The notes under the pieces were generated by a model. It had not been told where the DNA came from. It searched no databases and saw nothing but the letters and a program-made list of their open reading frames with translations. Source: JALOLV01 sp046295175 (lineage in GTDB: Bacteria > Bacteroidota > Bacteroidia > Cytophagales > Spirosomataceae). Taken from it: DNA of 64,000 nt. Of this stretch, positions 36,084 to 44,677 are shown piece after piece. The stretch lies in NCBI GenBank assembly GCA_046295175.1, contig JBKBNY010000004.1, forward strand, positions 124,001-188,000, read 5' to 3'. How positions within the stretch are numbered: the stretch's first letter is position 1; each line of letters starts with the position of its first letter. The position numbers were made by a program, and so were the translations under genes.

Positions 36084-36183
36084 TTGCACCAAATTAGTAA
36101 AAACTTGCAAAATCAAAAATTTTATTACAAAAAAGATACTCAATTTTTATTTTACGCATTGATTTTGTAATAATTTGGTGCAA
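36084..36183 (-). promoter_or_regulatory. Nested inverted repeats between thrS and infC
   Basis: A perfect 13-bp inverted repeat (36084-36096 with 36171-36183) encloses an 11-bp repeat (36122-36132 with 36163-36173); the two right arms overlap by 3 nt, so on the minus-strand message one continuous 21-nt segment can pair with either partner. This resembles an attenuator or leader switch ahead of infC. The function is inferred. Confidence 0.5.
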
Positions 36184-36194
36184 AATCAAATTAA

Positions 36195-38141
36195 TTATTT
36201 CCCAAACTGTGGAATATTTTTGTAAATTTCGGTTTTAGCATATTTGATAAAGTCTTCGATAGGCATCGAACCTAAATCGCCTTCACCTTTACGACGAACC
36301 GAAACTTTGCCTTCGGCAGCTTCTTTTTCGCCAACTACAATCATCATTGGAACTTTGGCAACTTCGGCATCACGAATCTTACGGCCAATTTTTTCATCGC
36401 GATGGTCAACGTAGCCACGAATATCCTGTTCTTGAAGCGTTAAGAAAACTTCGTTTGCGTAATCTTCGTACTTCTCAGAGATTGGAAGGATTGCAATTTG
36501 GTCAGGAGATAACCAGAGTGGGAAATTCCCGCCGGTATTCTCAATCAAAATCGCAATAAAGCGTTCCATCGAACCAAAAGGTGCTCGGTGAATCATCACT
36601 GGGCGGTGCTTTTGGTTGTCGGCACCAGTATATTCTAATTCAAAACGATTTGGTAATTGGTAATCAACCTGAATTGTTCCTAACTGCCATTTACGACCAA
36701 GTGCATCTTTGACCATAAAGTCAAGTTTAGGGCCATAAAAAGCTGCCTCACCCAATTCTTCAACAGTTTTCAATCCCTTATCGGCTGCGGCTCTACGAAT
36801 CGAATTTTCGGCTTTTTCCCATTGTTCATCATCACCGAAATACTTTGCTTTATTATTTGGGTCACGAAGAGAAACTTGTGCCATATAATCTTCAAAGCCG
36901 AGTGAGGTAAACACATATTGTACAATATCAATTACCTTTTTGAATTCATCCTCAACTTGGTCTGGACGGCAGAAAATATGGGCATCATCTTGCGTAAATC
37001 CACGTACACGAGTTAAACCATGAAGCTCTCCACTTTGTTCATAACGATAAACTGTACCAAACTCGGCCAATCGCAATGGTAACTCACGATAGGAACGAGG
37101 TTTCGCACGGTAAATTTCGCAATGGTGTGGGCAGTTCATTGGTTTCAATAAGAACTCCTCTCCTTCCTCGGGTGTATGAATTGGTTGAAACGAATCTTTA
37201 CCGTATTTTTCCCAGTGACCTGATGTTAAATAAAGTTGTTTGCTACCAATGTGCGGTGTAACAACTTGCTGATAACCAGCCTTTACCTGAGCTTTACGCA
37301 AAAAGTTTTCGAGGCGTTCGCGAAGCATAGCTCCTTTTGGTAACCATAATGGCAACCCCTTTCCTACTTTCTCCGAAAATGTAAAGATTTCAAGTTCTTG
37401 ACCCAAGCGACGGTGGTCTCTTTTCTTGGCTTCTTCGAGCATCGTTAGGTAATCTTCCAATTCCTTTTGCTTCGGAAAAGTGATACCGTAGATACGAGTA
37501 AGCATTTTATTGTTTTGGTCGCCTTTAAAGTACGCCCCAGCCACATTCATTATCTTGGCAGCTTTAATAAAACCTGTGTTTGGAATGTGAGGTCCTCGAC
37601 ACAAATCGGTAAAGTTACCTTGTTTGTAGAATGTAATTGAGCCGTCTTCAAGTCCCGAAAGAAGGTCTAACTTGTATTCATCGCCTTTTTCGGTAAAATA
37701 TTTGATAGCTTCGTCTTTGGCCATCGGAATACGAACAAAATCGTTTTTCTGACGAGCCAACTCAAGCATTTTATCTTCAATTTTTTTGAAGTCATCCTGT
37801 GAGATTACCGTTCCGTTAGTATCTACATCATAATAAAACCCGTTCTCAACTGGAGGACCAACCCAAAATTTAACATTTGGATAAAGTGCCTCTAATGCTT
37901 CGGCCATTAAGTGAGCCGAAGAGTGCCAAAACGTAGATTTTCCGTCTTCGTTGGTCCATGTCAGTAGTTGCAAACTTGAATCGGTTTCAATGGGTAAATT
38001 GGCATCAACCACCGTACCATTCACTTTTGCTGCTAAAACGTTTCTTGCTAAGCCCTCACTTATCGAAAGAGCGACTTCATAGCTTGATGTACCTTTTTCG
38101 TATTCACGAACACTTCCGTCTGGTAATGTAATTTTTATCAT
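36195..38141 (-). CDS. thrS: Threonyl-tRNA synthetase
   Basis: A 648-residue class II synthetase from the ATG at 38141; a GTG three codons upstream is less likely. Domains in order: TGS (1-60, IKITLPDGSVREYEKG), the editing domain with HSSAHLMAEAL and DLCRGPHIPNTG, the catalytic core with motif 2 RYEQSGELHGLTRVRGFTQDDAHIF and zinc ligands including Cys in PMNCPHHCEIY, and a C-terminal anticodon-binding domain. It charges tRNA-Thr. It is followed by infC on the same strand with an intervening structured region. The preceding TPR gene is on the same strand, 61 nt away. Confidence 0.98.
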   Translation of the reverse strand: MIKITLPDGSVREYEKGTSSYEVALSISEGLARNVLAAKVNGTVVDANLPIETDSSLQLLTWTNEDGKSTFWHSSAHLMAEALEALYPNVKFWVGPPVENGFYYDVDTNGTVISQDDFKKIEDKMLELARQKNDFVRIPMAKDEAIKYFTEKGDEYKLDLLSGLEDGSITFYKQGNFTDLCRGPHIPNTGFIKAAKIMNVAGAYFKGDQNNKMLTRIYGITFPKQKELEDYLTMLEEAKKRDHRRLGQELEIFTFSEKVGKGLPLWLPKGAMLRERLENFLRKAQVKAGYQQVVTPHIGSKQLYLTSGHWEKYGKDSFQPIHTPEEGEEFLLKPMNCPHHCEIYRAKPRSYRELPLRLAEFGTVYRYEQSGELHGLTRVRGFTQDDAHIFCRPDQVEDEFKKVIDIVQYVFTSLGFEDYMAQVSLRDPNNKAKYFGDDEQWEKAENSIRRAAADKGLKTVEELGEAAFYGPKLDFMVKDALGRKWQLGTIQVDYQLPNRFELEYTGADNQKHRPVMIHRAPFGSMERFIAILIENTGGNFPLWLSPDQIAILPISEKYEDYANEVFLTLQEQDIRGYVDHRDEKIGRKIRDAEVAKVPMMIVVGEKEAAEGKVSVRRKGEGDLGSMPIEDFIKYAKTEIYKNIPQFGK

Positions 38142-38202
38142 TTTAAGCACTTATTTGTGGAAACCCACCGTTATTTGAGCGATTTATTAATCTAACCAAT
38201 TA

Positions 38203-39435
38203 CTAATTTATTCTAATTTTTCTTGAAGAATCAGATTTGATATTGACCTTAGCTTTTGGCGTAATCACATTTATTCTGACTCTTGAAGTATCTAACAACT
38301 TCTTGGGTTCTTCGACCACAGTTGTTGGTGCTGGTGTTGGTTGTTGGACTTTGCGAGGTCTCACAGGTGGAGCAGTATAAACTCCGGTTGCTTCGCTAAT
38401 TTGGGCAGCTACTCTCGTTGCGGCAGCCATAGCTTGGTCATCGCGTGGGTCACGCTGAACCGCTAAACGATAATACTGGTCGGCTTGCGTGAGTGAGCCT
38501 AATTGCTCATAACAATAACCAATCAAAAAATTGATTCTTGGAATATTGCGATTAACTCTATACGCTCGGCTGTAATAATCTAAGGCTTTGGTGTAATTTT
38601 TCCATCTGAAATAATTACCTCCCGCAAAAATCATGGCATCGGTCTTGAGCGAATCCATTCTGATTGCTGCATCGTAAAGTGCCATTGCAGTATCTACTTT
38701 GCCAACTCGCTGATAAATAGTAGCTTTATTGATAACTAATTCTGCTTTATCAGGGAAATTCCGCATTGCTTTTTGGTTAATTGCAAGTGCCGAATCATAC
38801 AAGCCTCGATTCCGAAGAATTTTGACCAAATCATCATAACTATTATAAAAACGAGGTTTCAGTATCGTCGCCTTGTTCATCAAACCAACAGCCGTTATTG
38901 TATCGCCTCGGCGAGCTGCTAACGTACCTTTGTAATAATAGATTTCGCCGTCGTAAGGAGCTATTTGCAAAGATTTTGCCAAGTACTCTTCGGCACGAGC
39001 ATAATCTCCTTTTCTTTGGGCTAAATCACCTAAAAGTGTGTATAGTTCGGGGGTATCAACGTTTAGAATCTCGGCACTTTGAGCAAAAGCCAATGACTCG
39101 CGGTAATTTCCCATTGCTCTCAAAATCAAAGCTTTTACAAAAAGGTACTTACCAGTGTTTTGTTTGAGTCGGTCGGCACGATTAATATCTTCTAATGCTT
39201 CTTGAAAACTCTCAATTTTGAGATTAAGTAAAGCTCTTTTGTAGTAATTCTCCGAGACACTCGGACTACTACGAATTGCATCGGTCAAAGCCTCAATCGC
39301 TGCTGAAATGCGAATTTTTTCATTATCAACTGGTGCAGGTGGAATCTTAGACCTCTCACGGTCGGTTTTTCCGCAAGACATTGCAAGAACTGATAAAGCA
39401 ATCAGAATATATATTTTACGAATGGATAACATCAT
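38203..39435 (-). CDS. TPR-repeat lipoprotein
   Basis: About 410 residues from the paired ATG codons at 39435/39432, which give a lipoprotein signal (KIYILIALSVLAMSC). Nearly the whole mature part is made of tetratricopeptide repeats (about eight, e.g. SVSENYYKRALLNLKIESF and YARAEEYLAKSLQIAPYDGE), followed by a proline/threonine-rich C-terminal tail (PAPTTVVEEPKK). It is probably an outer-membrane or periplasmic scaffold. It lies between a methyltransferase gene and thrS on the same strand. No specific partner can be named. Confidence 0.85.
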   Translation of the reverse strand: MMLSIRKIYILIALSVLAMSCGKTDRERSKIPPAPVDNEKIRISAAIEALTDAIRSSPSVSENYYKRALLNLKIESFQEALEDINRADRLKQNTGKYLFVKALILRAMGNYRESLAFAQSAEILNVDTPELYTLLGDLAQRKGDYARAEEYLAKSLQIAPYDGEIYYYKGTLAARRGDTITAVGLMNKATILKPRFYNSYDDLVKILRNRGLYDSALAINQKAMRNFPDKAELVINKATIYQRVGKVDTAMALYDAAIRMDSLKTDAMIFAGGNYFRWKNYTKALDYYSRAYRVNRNIPRINFLIGYCYEQLGSLTQADQYYRLAVQRDPRDDQAMAAATRVAAQISEATGVYTAPPVRPRKVQQPTPAPTTVVEEPKKLLDTSRVRINVITPKAKVNIKSDSSRKIRIN

Positions 39436-39495
39436 ATTTGGTTGCCAAGCACGAGTCTTGGCATTCTTAAAACACAAAATTCATAAAAATTCTGC

Positions 39496-40422
39496 TTAAA
39501 TCGAAGAAAATCTATAAAAAACACCCAAAGGCAACCTTTTTTGGAAAGAATCTTGTAAAATGAGTTCTCCCATCTGTGGATTTTGCAAATCGGGTTTGTT
39601 TTGTTTGATGATGGTCTCGGCAATAACAGCCGAAAAACCCATCGAATAGAGATTCAATAAATAGAAGTGTTTTGGGTCTAACAATTCGAGTGTAGATTTT
39701 ATCAAATCATTGATTCCTTCTTCTAAAACCCATTTTTCTCCGTCTGGCCCTCGACCGTAAGCCGGAGGGTCAAGAATGATTCCGTTGTATTTTTTGCCTC
39801 TTTTTACTTCACGTTTCACAAATTTCAGGGCATCTTCGATAACCCAGCGGATGTCTTTCAAATTTGAAGCCTCCATACTCTCTCTCGACCAAGAAATAAC
39901 TTGTTTGATGGCATCAACGTGTGTCACATCGGCACCGTTGGCTTTGGCTACGATTGAAGCACCACCAGTGTAGGCAAAAAGATTGAGCAGTCTAAATGGT
40001 TCGGTTGGTTTTTGAGCATTATAGGCTTGAATCTGATTTGCTAAGTATTGCCAATTGGCAGATTGCTCAGGAAAAATACCGACGTGTTTAAACGAAGAAA
40101 GCGATAATTTAAACTTAAAATTAAATCCATCTTGCACGTAGTCCATGAACCATTTCTCGGGCATTTTTTTTTGATTTTGCCATTCGCCTCTCTCATCTGG
40201 ATTTAACTGGTCTCTGCCTTTTGTTTTTTTGAAAATTGCGTGGGCTTTTTTCAACCAAACAGATTCTTCAAGCGATTTATCCCAAACCGCTTGAGGTTCT
40301 GGACGAGCCAAGATAAATTCGCCAAAACGTTCGAGTTTTTCAAATCCACCCGAATCAATTAATTCGTAAGATTTGCCAAGTGAAGGAATATCAAAATGGT
40401 AATTTGGTTCTTCGAGTTTCAA
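39496..40422 (-). CDS. SAM-dependent methyltransferase, RlmI/RlmK-like (PF10672 type)
   Basis: A 308-residue methyltransferase. Motif I is FRLLNLFAYTGGASIVAKANG, followed by VTHVDAIKQVISWSRES, and the catalytic-region motif is ILDPPAYGRGP, resembling the NPPF/DPP motif of RNA or protein methyltransferases. The arrangement matches the Methyltrans_SAM family related to 23S rRNA cytosine-5 methyltransferases RlmI/RlmK, but without their N-terminal PUA domain. An rRNA substrate is likely but not proven. It precedes the TPR lipoprotein gene by 60 nt. Confidence 0.82.
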   Translation of the reverse strand: MKLEEPNYHFDIPSLGKSYELIDSGGFEKLERFGEFILARPEPQAVWDKSLEESVWLKKAHAIFKKTKGRDQLNPDERGEWQNQKKMPEKWFMDYVQDGFNFKFKLSLSSFKHVGIFPEQSANWQYLANQIQAYNAQKPTEPFRLLNLFAYTGGASIVAKANGADVTHVDAIKQVISWSRESMEASNLKDIRWVIEDALKFVKREVKRGKKYNGIILDPPAYGRGPDGEKWVLEEGINDLIKSTLELLDPKHFYLLNLYSMGFSAVIAETIIKQNKPDLQNPQMGELILQDSFQKRLPLGVFYRFSSI

Positions 40423-40549
40423 AGCAAGAGTATTCGATGATTAAGTCCCAAAGTTACCAATAAAGTTTCAGAGTTTTAAGTTTTGAGTTTCAAGTTTTGG
40501 ATTTGTCTTAAAATATCAAAGCACTAAATATCAGAAATGCCCTTTTAAA

Positions 40550-40715
40550 TGGAGAGAAACTGCATGTTGTGTTATTTTTACCCGTTGGTTAATTTGAACT
40601 TCATTCTTAATTTAGAACATTGAAACACCAATTTTCATGGAGAAAAACCCCATGCTGTATTATTTATCCCCGCTGGAGAATTATTTTGAAATTAAATCTT
40701 AGTTTGGAACTCATT
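40550..40715. repeat. Degenerate direct repeat, two copies of about 76 nt
   Basis: Copies at 40550-40625 and 40638-40715 share the order GGAGA-AAAC, CATGyTGTrTTATTT, CCCGyTGG, then a TTAAT/AATT-rich part and GGAAC/GAACAT. No coding potential was seen. Together with the GC-rich element after it, this fills most of the 504-nt gene-free gap 40423-40926; 40423-40549 shows nothing recognisable. Confidence 0.55.
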
Positions 40716-40749
40716 ACATTTGTAAACTACAATACTTTAAGTTTTCGAG

Positions 40750-40880
40750 TCCCCCCTCCCCATTGTTGGAGAGGGATGAAGGGCGACCGCCGCTCGGTGG
40801 GGTCAAAAGGTTTATTTTACCTTAAATGTCGCTATTTTAACCTCCCTCCTCCTTTCCATCTACAATTGGAGAAGGAGGGA
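40750..40880. repeat. GC-rich palindromic intergenic element (REP-like)
   Basis: A C-run/G-rich block (40750-40810, with ACCG/CGGT hairpin inside) and a second imperfect inverted repeat (arms 40843-40858 and 40867-40880) of CCTCC/GGAGG type. Base composition is strikingly different from the AT-rich surroundings. Such short palindromic elements recur in intergenic regions of Bacteroidota genomes; multi-copy status cannot be shown from this window. Confidence 0.5.
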
Positions 40881-40926
40881 CACGATAACTGAATATTTTA
40901 CAAACTTAGTTTACAATGTACTCATA

Positions 40927-42471
40927 TCATCCTGCAATTTTGCTCAAATATATAATTTTACGAATATTGGCTTGTGGTGGATTTGATGTCGATTTTTTCT
41001 TCTTTTTATTATCTTGCTTAACTGGCAAATCATCTTTTATTGGCTCAACTTTCAATCGGCTACCATCCGCAATCAAAAAATTATCGAACCAATACCTAAC
41101 CCCTTGATAATTAGGAATGTAGGCAATGTTTTTATTCTCGGATTTGTCGTTCGATAATTTATACAAAATTGGACTCGCACCTAAATTTAAGTAGCCCACA
41201 GCGATATTTCCTTTGGTAACGTAAGCAAACGAACTCTGTGGTGTAATTGCTAAATTTTCGACTATTTGCAATGAAAAATGATTCATATCAATTCGTTTTT
41301 GACGAATCAATTGCCCTGACAAATCAAAAGTTGCAGCAATTCCTAATAAGAAATTAAAGCCTTTGAAGACCTGTTTTGAAGAAGTACGGGGATTGGTTCC
41401 GCCAAATCTACCATAACGGTTATACGGGTCGTAAGTTCGGCCGTAAGGGTCATAGTAGCTACCGTTATTTTGTGAAATAGTTTGGTATTCGGCTCTTACA
41501 AACGAACCACCAATTGAGATTTGGTTATTATTATAAATCGGTTCGGTTGGAAAGAAAACAAAAGAATCAGCAATTTTCTTAATATCTTCTTCTTTCAATG
41601 ATGGCTCGCCCGCCAAAAGTTGATTGTACGAATAAAAATTAGTTAATGTATTTTGTCCATTTTCGATTAGAGCAATGTAAAGGCCTTTGGTTCCATTATT
41701 GGCTTGGTAAGTTCCGGTAATTGCTTTGATTATCTCGTTTTGTTTAATTGCTTTTGCAGTGAGGGGAAAACTGCCAGCTTTTGAGGCAATTTTAATGGAG
41801 GTAAGTCGCTGACCTGTCGTATCGTAAACTGCATAAATTGTGAATGCATCTTTTATAAACTCACCTTTTTTCTTTTTTTCGTTTGTGTAACTCGATTCTT
41901 TAACCGCCCAAAGCGTCTCGATTTTAGATTTATCTTCTGTTAATTGAAAATATTGTATCTGTGCTTTGCCCTCCAAATATGCACTTATAAAATCGCCAAA
42001 GCCTTCGTTAAATTTAAAATTGTAGAATGCTGCTCCTTTGTCATTTTGACCAGCCATCAAAACTTTGTTACCCAAATAGACATAATCTTGGTCTTGGAAA
42101 AACTCGCGAAGTTCGAAACCTTTATAGTCAAATTTGCCATCGTTAACATTGAGCGTAAAGACTTGATAATACATTCCTTGGTTTTCGCTAAACATAAATG
42201 TTATCAATTCTTTATCTACTGTGTAGGCTGTCGGTTGTTTTTCGGCATCCAGAAATAGCTCGGTCTCCCACAATTTATTCAATTCAGAATCAAAACGAAT
42301 GGCTTTTGCTTTTGTAACATCAGATTTTATAAAAAGTACTAAACCGTTTTTGCCAAGCGAAATAATCTGTTGCCACGAGGGTCTTCCAAGCACATCGACC
42401 TCAACAGTTTTGACAACCTGGGCGTAAGTAAACTGGCAAAAAAGAAGAAAAAAGAAAAAACGAAACTTCAT
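40927..42471 (-). CDS. Secreted protein, unknown function (paralogue A)
   Basis: About 514 residues from the ATG at 42471, which gives a signal peptide (KFRFFFFLLFCQFTYAQ). The mature protein is beta-rich, possibly propeller-like, with a tyrosine/glycine-rich insert (YYDPYGRTYDPYNRYGRFGG) and a lysine-rich stretch near the C-terminus (VKQDNKKKKKSTS). It is clearly related to the next gene: both have a GF-F/K-F...A-FD-G-L block, a W/Y-aromatic-DN block (RYWFDNFLIADG versus EFWYDNNYLAYG) and end in a YL-NKI/YLSKI motif. The two are tandem duplicates. No enzymatic motif was seen. Confidence 0.7.
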   Translation of the reverse strand: MKFRFFFFLLFCQFTYAQVVKTVEVDVLGRPSWQQIISLGKNGLVLFIKSDVTKAKAIRFDSELNKLWETELFLDAEKQPTAYTVDKELITFMFSENQGMYYQVFTLNVNDGKFDYKGFELREFFQDQDYVYLGNKVLMAGQNDKGAAFYNFKFNEGFGDFISAYLEGKAQIQYFQLTEDKSKIETLWAVKESSYTNEKKKKGEFIKDAFTIYAVYDTTGQRLTSIKIASKAGSFPLTAKAIKQNEIIKAITGTYQANNGTKGLYIALIENGQNTLTNFYSYNQLLAGEPSLKEEDIKKIADSFVFFPTEPIYNNNQISIGGSFVRAEYQTISQNNGSYYDPYGRTYDPYNRYGRFGGTNPRTSSKQVFKGFNFLLGIAATFDLSGQLIRQKRIDMNHFSLQIVENLAITPQSSFAYVTKGNIAVGYLNLGASPILYKLSNDKSENKNIAYIPNYQGVRYWFDNFLIADGSRLKVEPIKDDLPVKQDNKKKKKSTSNPPQANIRKIIYLSKIAG

Positions 42472-42498
42472 ATCGTTGTACGAATTGTTTGTATAAAT

Positions 42499-42534
42499 CA
42501 AACCTCCAAGGTCGGTCAGACGCTTGGAGGTTTG
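42499..42534 (-). terminator. Hairpin between the two paralogues
   Basis: A perfect 12-bp inverted repeat (42499-42510 with 42523-42534), just after the stop of the upstream paralogue. The U-run on the minus strand is weak, so it may only attenuate or protect the 3' end. Confidence 0.55.
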
Positions 42535-42549
42535 CTATTTACGTAAAAA

Positions 42550-44160
42550 TTAAAATTTGATTTTGTTCAGATAAAATACTCGACGACTACCCTCCGATTT
42601 ATTTGAAATTTTTTGGTATCCGTAAGCTAAATAATTGTTATCGTACCAAAATTCAATATCATCGGTTTGTGTATCACGCACACGGTCACCCTCTTTTTGG
42701 GTGTCAATATCAATTACTTTATCACCTTCAAGCACCTCACTTCCTTTCACAACTTTAGAGACCAATTTACCTTTATTGCTATACACAAGCGTTAGGGCAT
42801 CACCTTCGGGTTTAACCTTAACTTTTTCTTTCAAATCCATGCTTTTTACATTATCAAAGCTGAAAGAATTATCCCAAAGGAGATTACCTTTAGTATCGAA
42901 GCCTGCCACAACTGCGTGAGTAAATTTGAAGCCGTCGAATTGTTGAGAATCAAAAGCACGGCTTCCGCTCCAAAGCCAAGGATTCCAAGCCCAAGAGTTT
43001 AAACCCCAATAACGTGAAAGCAAATACGGATTATAGTACATCGAACGACCCCACATAAATGGTGACATCATCATCGAACTACCATAAGGACCAAAATTAT
43101 TGTTGTATCTAAATTCTGGATAAAATACTTCGGCAACCAAAATATACTGATTATCTTTTTTGATAATATCGTGTACCAAAATACGGTAATTGAGCTTTAA
43201 ATCACTTCCTCTTTCTTTTTTGCGTTCAATCTGCTTCTCGATTCTTTCTTGCTGTTTGGCCGACATAAACTTGAAAAAATTCTTAAAGTCAGTAAAACTA
43301 TGGTACTTTAAGAATTCCGGTTGTTCTTCTCCTACCTTACTTATATACAGCCCTTGCGACATCGGAACTCCGTTTGACTGATAGCCTCTGAATCCATAGT
43401 TACCAATCATCAGTTCTGCACCGTCATCGGTTGTAAATGTTTTACCAGTCAACAAACCATAATCTTCATCGGGTTCTACGGTCAATTGGTCAACAATTTT
43501 ACCATTTACATTGATTCTTTTGACAATCATGTAACTCGAACGCCCTTTTTTTACCGAGTAAGTTACATTGAGTAATTGGTTCTCATCATCAAAATCAATC
43601 GAGGAAATGCTGGCAGTACCTTTCATTCCACCCGCAATTATTCTTGGTTTTGAAACGTTAAGACCGATACTTAATAAAACAGGTTCTTCTTTTACCATCC
43701 CTGCCAAGTAGGCGATACCGTTATGCACTTTAAATTCTGAAATCTCGAACCGTGTAATTGCCTCAAAAACAAACTTCTGCATGATTCCGATTCCAGTAGA
43801 AATTTTAATTACGTGATACAAATCGCTGTTATTTCTACTGAAAAGTAAATAAACATCACGTCCTTCTTTGTGATAGTCGATGTACGATTGATTTTCTTCC
43901 AATTGTCCATCCAATGTAAAAACCCTCGATAAATCTTGGTCGAGTTTTGAGACAGAGAAGGTTGTTCTACCAGTTTTTGAAAGCAACAAGACACCTTCAT
44001 CTTGAAGTGAAATTACTTGTAATTGATGGTTTTCGTTTGGTACCGGAATCTCAATTCTTTTAACACTTTGAGAAAAGGCTGAAATATTCAGTGCTAAAAT
44101 CCCAAAAATTACTGCAAAGACACTTTTCCAAACAAAACTTAAAACTTTTATTTTATTCAT
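42550..44160 (-). CDS. Secreted protein, unknown function (paralogue B)
   Basis: A 536-residue protein from the ATG at 44160 with a long signal region (FAVIFGILALNISAFSQ). Beta-rich; a tryptophan/tyrosine/methionine-rich insert (SMMMSPFMWGRSMYYNPYLL, then WGLNSWAWNPWLW) occupies the same place as the tyrosine-rich insert of paralogue A. A charged helix (QQERIEKQIERKKERG) precedes it. Its start overlaps the EVE-domain gene stop by 8 nt, so it is likely translated by coupling. Surface or periplasmic localisation is expected; function unknown. Confidence 0.72.
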   Translation of the reverse strand: MNKIKVLSFVWKSVFAVIFGILALNISAFSQSVKRIEIPVPNENHQLQVISLQDEGVLLLSKTGRTTFSVSKLDQDLSRVFTLDGQLEENQSYIDYHKEGRDVYLLFSRNNSDLYHVIKISTGIGIMQKFVFEAITRFEISEFKVHNGIAYLAGMVKEEPVLLSIGLNVSKPRIIAGGMKGTASISSIDFDDENQLLNVTYSVKKGRSSYMIVKRINVNGKIVDQLTVEPDEDYGLLTGKTFTTDDGAELMIGNYGFRGYQSNGVPMSQGLYISKVGEEQPEFLKYHSFTDFKNFFKFMSAKQQERIEKQIERKKERGSDLKLNYRILVHDIIKKDNQYILVAEVFYPEFRYNNNFGPYGSSMMMSPFMWGRSMYYNPYLLSRYWGLNSWAWNPWLWSGSRAFDSQQFDGFKFTHAVVAGFDTKGNLLWDNSFSFDNVKSMDLKEKVKVKPEGDALTLVYSNKGKLVSKVVKGSEVLEGDKVIDIDTQKEGDRVRDTQTDDIEFWYDNNYLAYGYQKISNKSEGSRRVFYLNKIKF

Positions 44161-44560
44161 AACCTTTTGAAATGATAATATCATATTCTTCTTTTTTAAG
44201 TTGATGAACCGACAATCTCGAAATACGAATCAAAGACATATCCTTTAGTCGTTCGTCATTCTTCATATCGCTCAATTTTACTGGCTTCGGTAGTTTTTCG
44301 ACTGGTGTTAAATCTACCACAACCCAACGTGGGTCGTCGGTTGTTGGGTCTGGGTAATGTTCTTTCACAACTTTTGCAATACCCACAACCTCCATACCTT
44401 CGTTAGAATGATAAAAAAGCACATAATCGCCTTCTTTCATTGCCATAAGGTTGTTGCGTGCGGCATAATTACGAACGCCGTCCCACATACCTACGCCTTG
44501 TTTAACGAAATCGTCCCAAGAATATTTGAATGGTTCGGATTTTACGAGAAAGTAATTCAT
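44153..44560 (-). CDS. EVE-domain protein (PUA-like, modified-base reader)
   Basis: A 135-residue single-domain protein from the ATG at 44560, the canonical EVE start (NYFLVKSEPFKYSWDDF). Core blocks WDGVRNYAARNNLMAMKEGDYVLFYHS and VGIAKVVKEHYPDP match the family, including the aromatic and NYxA-type pocket region. EVE domains bind modified nucleobases in RNA or DNA and are linked to restriction or RNA-modification pathways, though stand-alone copies are also widespread housekeeping genes. It overlaps the following secreted-protein gene by 8 nt and is divergent from the carboxylase gene. Confidence 0.92.
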   Translation of the reverse strand: MNYFLVKSEPFKYSWDDFVKQGVGMWDGVRNYAARNNLMAMKEGDYVLFYHSNEGMEVVGIAKVVKEHYPDPTTDDPRWVVVDLTPVEKLPKPVKLSDMKNDERLKDMSLIRISRLSVHQLKKEEYDIIISKGYE

Positions 44561-44644
44561 ATTTATAAAACTGATTTTATGGTTAAATGGTTGGTGCAAT
44601 AATAATGAATAATTGTCAAAACAAATAATGTAAAGAAATTGTGA

Positions 44645-44652
44645 TAAATTTG
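44645..44652 (+). promoter_or_regulatory. -7 element for the carboxylase gene
   Basis: TAAATTTG is a perfect TAnnTTTG match 26 nt before the ATG. A -33 TTG at the expected distance is not evident. Confidence 0.5.
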
Positions 44653-44677
44653 CACAAAACAAACTTCATCACAGGCT

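Noticed and set aside
40620..40892. A 90-codon plus-strand frame in the repeat island
   Set aside because: It crosses both degenerate repeats and the GC-rich palindromes; composition is that of repeats, not of coding DNA here.
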